Assembly (NCBI GenBank): GCA_014925825.1
Contig: JACGCK010000200.1
Coordinates: forward strand, 17,488 to 81,487
DNA length: 64,000 bases
Reading direction: 5' to 3'
Source of the DNA: Pholiota molesta
Taxonomy: Eukaryota; Basidiomycota; Agaricomycetes; Agaricales; Strophariaceae
The notes under the pieces are model-generated. The model had not been told where the DNA came from and searched no databases. It saw only the letters and a program-made list of their open reading frames with translations. Of the stretch, positions 58,550 to 64,000 are shown one piece after another; the stretch's first letter is position 1; each line of letters begins with the position of its first letter. The translations under genes were made by a program, and so were the position numbers.

Positions 58550-59655
58550 TCAATCCAGCAACACAGACCTCTCATAGCTATCAAGGTAAAGCTGGTCGGT
58601 GCTGCAGGTGGCCTTGAAGGCAGGATGCTCGAAAAGGCGCTCTAACCAGGCAGTGAATCGATCGCCTTTCGGCAGCTGGAACCCACGATAGTGAGTCAGA
58701 ACTATTTTTGCCCTGTACAGAACTGGGAAAATATCGACATTTCCGCAAGGAGGAGGATGTGGAGAAATAGCTTACAAGGACCGGCCATGACGTCTGCCCA
58801 GCTAAGATCCGCTTGTCCAGGAATCCATAGTCCTAAACCTCGAGAGAGTGCTTGACGTTCTCCTTCGCCTGACTCTCCTCCTTGGCCCAGTACCTCTCTC
58901 TCGGCGCGTTGGAGGAGAGAAACTAGATCTTCTAGCGAAGCGTGGAATTCTTTGCCAGCCTCGATTTGCTTTTCTTCTGTCTGCGCTTGGAGGTAGCGGT
59001 AGAATGCAGGGACTAAGCTGCGATTTACATGATCAGCTTGCAGTCGGACTAGGCCCCGTTCATCTATGCTTCTCCTTCAATCTTTCAGGTGCGTATGCGC
59101 TGCAAGGGTGCTCACAAGGACTGGTAATGGGCGGTAGTATCCTCCGCTTTGTTGTCGAAGCCGCGAGACTGTCACGCTGTTAGCTGGTATTCGAGCTCGA
59201 GGAGCGCATGTTATATACGTACTCCTCCAGAAAATCCAAGATGACTGTACTCTCGTTGAGAGAACGAGGCGGGTTATACTGGTTGAATCTCAGTCCTGGT
59301 ACAAGGCCCTTTGGAGACACTTCAAGAAGTTCCTTAGGCTTCTTATATGGATCGACTTCGTCTGCGAAATTCGCGATGAAGTCAAATTGTCTAGGGGCCG
59401 AAATGGTACTTACAATACTAACGAGTGCGATATAAATCAGCTCTTCGTTGAATAGTAATCCACAATGAGTATTCAGACCTTGTAGGGTATCCCAAGGATC
59501 TCAAAAGCGACCCATACCCTTTGCACAAAGGGACAGAAGCAACTTCCGAACAGCGTTATGTATTCGTCCTTCTCGTGCGCCTTGACTGTTTTGAGAGCTT
59601 CGCCTGTGCATTGCGTGTGGTACGCTCTCCCTGAGTCGCCTGTAGCAGAAGACAT
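58550..59655 (-). CDS. Omega-like glutathione S-transferase, 272 aa, with a 4-nt microexon
   Basis: Exons are 59655-59479, 59417-59414 (TATT), 59361-59223, 59168-59116, 59048-58776 and 58722-58550, which sum to exactly 273 codons. The thioredoxin-fold half has FGSCFCPFVQRVWVAFEILGIPYK, with the Cys-Pro-Phe active site of omega-type GSTs, then YYEVDPYKKPKELLEVSPKGLVPGL and NESTVILDFLED. The C-terminal helical half holds LQADHVNRSLVPAFYRYLQ. Without the microexon the frame breaks between PYK and EVDPYKK. An in-frame ATG at 59733 could extend the N-terminus by 26 residues. Likely role: thiol transferase or reduction of glutathione conjugates in the cytosol. Confidence 0.9.
59414..59417 (-). other. 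4-nt microexon (TATT) of the GST gene
   Basis: On the minus strand the sequence reads ...CACTCGTTAG, TATT, GTAAGTACC.... Flanking introns are 61 and 52 nt. It supplies the first Tyr and the first base of the second Tyr of the YYEVDPYKK motif. Confidence 0.8.
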
Positions 59656-60244
59656 TGTTTTCGATGTTGATGGTTTGGTACAAGACCTAACTGCAGGCTC
59701 CAGGCCCCAACTGCCAACTGCTCTTCCGAACATGTCTTGGTCATGCCCCTATCCCGGGCCGCCTTACCGGGGTGTCGAACTTCCTTTCCCATTTGCAGCA
59801 TGTATATATTGCCTCGAACAACATTCAGTACATAAGAGAAAAAACAAGAATGTAAGGAAAGGAGAAAGGCTTCTTGATTGATACCCGTTTTCTTAGAGAG
59901 GGAAGGGAGAAGAAATTCGGAGCTATCTATCTTTCTTTTTGAGCTTTCGGCTAACTCAAATTCATCGCCACCACAATTCTTTGCTTTCACGAACCACGAT
60001 GTGCTACAATCGCGTTTCACGCGCACAAAACATTCTATGTGACCAACAAAGACGTTTGACGCGTCAGCAAAGCTTGTTTGAAGCGCAGTCAAGTCCGTAT
60101 GACTTATCGTGGAAGCTTCCAGGCTATACTGATCAAGATGCTGATAGGCGCCCACGATAACAGGCACTTATAGGAAGCCAACTGTTTCCACGGCGATTCC
60201 CGCCATAACTCAACCAGACTCAACCACCACCAAGCACCATCAAC
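59656..60244. promoter_or_regulatory. Divergent promoter region
   Basis: About 590 bases separate the GST (-) and Arb1 (+) starts. No specific motif was recognised. Confidence 0.45.
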
Positions 60245-62273
60245 ATGGCAGCAGTCGACACAAATCCTCCGAAACCTGCGCTTACCGGTGGCTTCGTCAA
60301 CCCTGTTGATGGACCCTTTATAAGGTTCCCACCGTTCCCTGAGCCTCCCCAAAACACGACCGTCGTGTCCTACAAAGACTTCAAGGAAAGAGGAATCTGC
60401 ATCGAGCCCGGTCCCGACGATACTGAAGTGGACGCCCTGGGCATTCCGACCGTCCCTCTTCCCAAACGGCACGAGACGGACATGTGCAAAACAAACACCA
60501 AGCGCAAGCGAAAGGCGGAAGAGGCGACGGCGCGGAAGAAGGCAGGCGTGCCCGCGGCGCACGTAGTCTGGTGGGAGCAGTGGGAGGAGACGGAGGTGAT
60601 CAGGTTCTCGCTTGGGTTCAATCCGTGAGTGCAGTGGGGAGTTGGTGGCGCAGTTCAAGAATGTTGACGCGTTTTCTGCCAGCCATTCGACGCGCTTTGA
60701 GAGGATCCATGCAGCGGCTGGTGATTTCACAACTGGCCGAACATGGCCAGTTAACTTCGCCTCTGAAACTGGTCCAAGATATATTTGGGAGAAAGTACGC
60801 AAAGTGTGATTCTTTTCCGTTTCCTCTTTTCTCACAAGTTTCTTGCAGTTTCAACGCTATATTGGAATACCAGAAGGGAGTGGCGCGCCCCCGAAAGAAA
60901 AGAAGAAAGCCGAACAAAAGGACGCAGATGACGACATTTCTGATGATGACATGGATGATAATGAAGATGAAGATGAAGGTCTTGATCAACCGACGGGTAC
61001 GGCTGCCGACGTTATCAACGACCGCGATCTCGCAGGAATTCTTGCAAAGAACAAGGCTGCAGCGACCAACGAGGCAAACCTCGCAAGGTTCTTCGACAGC
61101 CCGGAGAAGTCCATCAGAGTGTTTATGTCTTCTTATGCAAGGGAGCAGGGATATATCTGGTAAGTTATACATATACTCAATTTCTAGTGTGCGTGTCTCT
61201 GACTATATTTTGTTCGCTATAGGTCGGATGTTAATCTAACATGCATGCCTCGCGTTCTCTACTTCTTCATCAATTTCTTGCTGCGCAGCAAAGTACTTCC
61301 CGAGAGCGAACGTAGTCTCCGCCGGGCAGTCGAGGTTATACAAACCGCGCAAATCGAACTTCCCAACACTGCAAGCCTAGCGAAAATTCTGCCGGATCGA
61401 TTTAGTCGGGCTTGTAATGTGTCCTGGGGCAAGAAGGCCGAGCCATACAAATTGCCCGAAGACATCTTTGATGCTGGTCAAGACGCTTCGGAGCCGAAGG
61501 TTGAAGAGAGCAAACCAGATTTGCCAATCCCAAGTAAACAAGACTCGGGCTGGGGACAGGAAATTGACACGGTCTGGAATTCTGCTACAGATAGCGAGAC
61601 GCCTTGGGGTTCTTCCAACGATTCCAACGTTTGGAATGCTGTCGAAACAGACGCAGCCGAACCTACCAGCGGCTGGATACTTCCAAATGACGAGAAGCTT
61701 TCCGAAGAACTGGGTCTCACTGCACTACCTTCGACGCATCGCACAGGCATCGTCGAAACTTCTATGCGGCGTGTCAAGACTATCGTTGGACCTAATGCGA
61801 ACCCTCCGCCAAAACCTCCCCAAGCAGAAGGCAGTTCAGCACCTGACCCTGAGGCCGTCGAGATTGATCTCGATTCTAAGTTCACTAAGGTCGTCCTTTC
61901 GCCTATGCCAATGGACTGGGACGGCGGGAAATACTCTGTATACTCCAGACCAGCGATTCTCAAGACGTCCCAGGGTGCTGTTGTCGACCCCGGCGTGCCC
62001 GTTCCGGAAGGCACTACGCCGAAACCTCACGATCCTCTGAACGACGACATAACTCTCCTTATCGAATCTGACGTAGCCCACGTGGAGCTCTTGCGTGAGG
62101 GCATGTTGCTCGGTGGAATATGGGTTCAGATTGTTCGTCAAGGCGAGGCTGCGAAGAAAAAGAAGAAAGGCAAATCGAAAAAATCCGCACCTGTCTACTG
62201 GTACGTGGATGAGTTGGCTATCATCGCGCCTAGCTTCTGGGCAGTCAATGTTGTCGACCAAGAGTCCGAATGA
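60245..62273 (+). CDS. ARB1: Argonaute siRNA chaperone (ARC) subunit Arb1-like protein, 617 aa
   Basis: In fission yeast Arb1 belongs to the ARC complex, which loads siRNA duplexes into Argonaute for heterochromatin assembly. Exons are 60245-60624, 60683-60794, 60849-61159 and 61223-62273, closing to 618 codons. Marks are a GFVNPVDGPFIRFP start, HSTRFERIHAAAGDFTTGRTWP, RYIWEKFQRYIGI, FMSSYAREQGYIWSD, and CMPRVLYFFINFLLRSKVLP followed by an ILPDRFSRACNVSWG block. Inserts are Asp/Glu-rich (about residues 180-210) and Lys-rich near the end (KKKKKGKSKK). The family name is from remembered Arb1 sequences; the fold is unknown to me in detail. No frame breaks occur. Confidence 0.82.
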
Positions 62274-62628
62274 TTTGCGAACCTTGACTTTTGAAATGAA
62301 TTCTCTTACCAAGTTTCATTATATTTGTATCATACTTGCTTCAGCATTGGCACTTTTGGGTTCTTGAACATCTAACTGTACATATCATTCATATTCCAAC
62401 ACTCACTATAATACGTTGCTTAAATTTTGACTTTGACAATAGAAGAACGCGAGTCAGACGCGACTGGCAGAAATAGCCCCTAATAATATGCTGTTTGCCT
62501 TTGGATGTCGAAACCCTTCACACGTGACCCGAGTACGCTTCATCGCTCCTGGAGAAACACACGAACGCAGCGCCATCTTCAACTTGTCCAAATCCTCGCT
62601 ACCAGTTCCTATCTTTTCATCTCTAAAA
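62274..62628. other. Intergenic region
   Basis: A short spacer between two same-strand genes. Nothing else was seen. Confidence 0.45.
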
Positions 62629-64000
62629 ATGTCAAAACGACCATCTTCACCCACTTCAGGTGGTGCGCTGATGAAGCGCGCTAGGGCGACGCCTCCTCCT
62701 TCTACGCAAATTGCCATTTCTTTCGGCAACGAAGATCGAAATAAAGGTCTTATTAGGACTGTAGCGCGGACGAGCAATCTTGATGCTCCTATTGTCAGCC
62801 TTGCTGGTGCCCATGCGGTATGTCTGTCTGTGTGCTTCAAATAAAAATCTCTCATCTTTTGCAACCAGGGTGAAATTCTGAGTTGTAGATTTGATCCAAC
62901 AGGGCAAATGTCGCTGCATGTTCAACAGATAGAAGTATATGTGAGGCTTCCGTGATAACTATATTGTTTTCCTACATTCTTAATGTTACCTAACAGCTCT
63001 ATGGAGGACATACGCACCCAACACGAACTACGGTCTTCTCTCCAGCCACGCGAAAGCCCATCCTTGACCTACAATGGTCTCTCTACTCCCCTCTCTACTC
63101 CGTCTCAGCCGACCACACTCTCACCATGACAGATGTCACGACAGGCCAGAAGACCAGAAAAATACGCGCTCATCGCGAGATTATCAATTCACTCGACCGT
63201 ACGATGGCCAGTGGCTCTGGAACGGAGCTGCTGGCGACAGGCTCGGACGACGGCACGTCAAAATTGGGAGGGAGGGGAGGATGCTGGCAAGCAAGCTGTG
63301 GCGACGTTCGAAGTGGGCTGCCCAGTGACTTCGGTGTGTTGGAGTGCGGATGGAAATAGCGTGTATATCGGCGCGATAGACAACGAAGTGCATGTGCGTC
63401 TTGTTCTCAGTTTCTCCATTCTCCGTTCTCAACGAGAGATTGTACTCATAGGTATATGACCTTCGGAAAAGCGAGCAAGTCTCCTCCCTTGTCGGGCATA
63501 CAGACACGCCAACGTCGCTAGCGCTTTCGCCAAATGGCAGCTTCCTGCTGTCGCCTTCTTTCTCGTCACAAACCTTCGTATGGGACGTGCGCCCATTCTC
63601 GCCTCGCCGTCTCGCATACATCGCGTTCTGCAAGGCGCTCCTGCTGGATTGAGAACACATTGTTGAGAGGCGCCTGGAGCAAGGATGATGGTGGAAACCG
63701 CGTTGCTGTTGGAGGCGCCGACCGCATGGTGTGTATCTGGGATGTTGACAGCGGAAAGATCTTGTACAAGGTCAGCTTCTTCCAAATCTTTCTGCTTATT
63801 ACTGTGAATCAGACTGACGTTGTGTTTACAGCTTCCTGGCCATAAAGGAACTGTCACGTCGGTTGACTTCCATCCAAAGAGCCCATCAGTAAGTTGCTTT
63901 TCACGACTTGCTTGTGAGATTTGTGGACTGAAGATGTTGCAATAGTCCTTACGGAAGCAAAGACGGTACAATGCTACTGGGCGAAATCGAAGCAGGTCTC
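62629..64000 (+). pseudogene. SNRNP40: U5 snRNP 40 kDa WD40 protein (SNRNP40-like), with many apparent single-base losses; partial at window edge
   Basis: SNRNP40 is a seven-bladed WD40 propeller bound to PRP8 in the spliceosome. Exons are 62629-62817, 62869-62940, 62997-63393, 63452-63770, 63832-63888 and 63946 to beyond 64000. Marks are GLIRTVARTSNL, GAHAGEILSCRFDPTG, DLQWSLYSP, SVSADHTL, KIRAHREIINSLDRTMA, FEVGCPVTSVCWSADG, VGHTDTPTSLALSPNG, VAVGGADRMVCIWDVDSGKILYK and LPGHKGTVTSVDFHP. The reading frame is broken at eight homopolymer sites: 62906, 63057, 63257, 63264, 63602, 63649, 63876 and 63953. Nine missing bases restore both the family sequence and every exon phase. This is either poor consensus sequence or a young pseudogene. 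Identity is secure; intactness is not. Confidence 0.85.

Noticed and set aside
60605..60627. GGGTTCAATCC resembling a tRNA B box
   Set aside because: It lies in coding sequence at the end of ARB1 exon 1, and no tRNA folds there.
60625..60653. A 29-nt intron joining ARB1 exon 1 to FKNVDAFS
   Set aside because: It is too short and gives the wrong phase; the 58-nt intron ending at 60682 closes the frame.
1..64000. CRISPR array, bacterial operon or phage features
   Set aside because: The window is eukaryotic with spliceosomal introns throughout; no regularly spaced repeats were seen.

Overview
The window is nuclear DNA of a filamentous basidiomycete, most likely a mushroom-forming Agaricomycete. 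Nearly every gene is split by many introns of about 50-60 bases with GTRNGT...YAG ends, several exons are only a few bases long, and the gene types fit: Arb1, HET-domain and caspase-like proteins, a fungal TRP channel with an ML-like domain, and mushroom-type kinase-like genes. Exon coordinates come from reading frame, splice signals and phase closure. Protein names rest on motifs and remembered families, not on database searches.

Layout. Positions 1-13,082 are gene-poor. They hold the edge of a possible leftward gene and two non-autonomous DNA transposons with TAYGG termini and exact target duplications: a 1.14 kb foldback element at 4067-5207 and a 1.82 kb element at 7354-9173 carrying a GC-rich, coding-like insert. 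Gene-dense DNA starts at 13,083: an NTF2-like protein (-), NOP14 (+), a CxxC-motif protein (+), then a 2.85 kb gap and mitochondrial GatB (+). From 25.3 to 31.8 kb lie a caspase-fold protein without its catalytic dyad (+), a HET-domain protein facing it tail to tail (-), and a secreted M28 aminopeptidase (+). From 32.3 to 39.5 kb, on the minus strand, are a TRP-like channel and a secreted amidase broken at its serine motif.

From 40.2 to 50.6 kb lie an Atg22-like transporter (+), HAM1 ITPase (+), three paralogous hotdog thioesterases (one -, two +), a pseudokinase (-) and a relic of a second copy of it. From 50.6 to 64.0 kb lie a Boi-type polarity scaffold with SH3, SAM, PH and CH-like domains (-), a DHA1 MFS transporter (-), an omega-like glutathione transferase (-), Arb1 (+) and an SNRNP40-like WD40 protein (+) that runs off the right edge.

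No gene cluster makes one obvious pathway. Housekeeping genes (ribosome assembly, mitochondrial tRNA amidation, nucleotide sanitation, splicing, RNAi chromatin) are mixed with lineage-specific ones. The main anomalies are a candidate 1-nt microexon, a 4-nt microexon that restores frame in the GST, two GC-AG introns, two degenerate enzyme folds (caspase and kinase), the HET/pseudocaspase pair, and frame-breaking base losses at homopolymers concentrated in the SNRNP40 gene.
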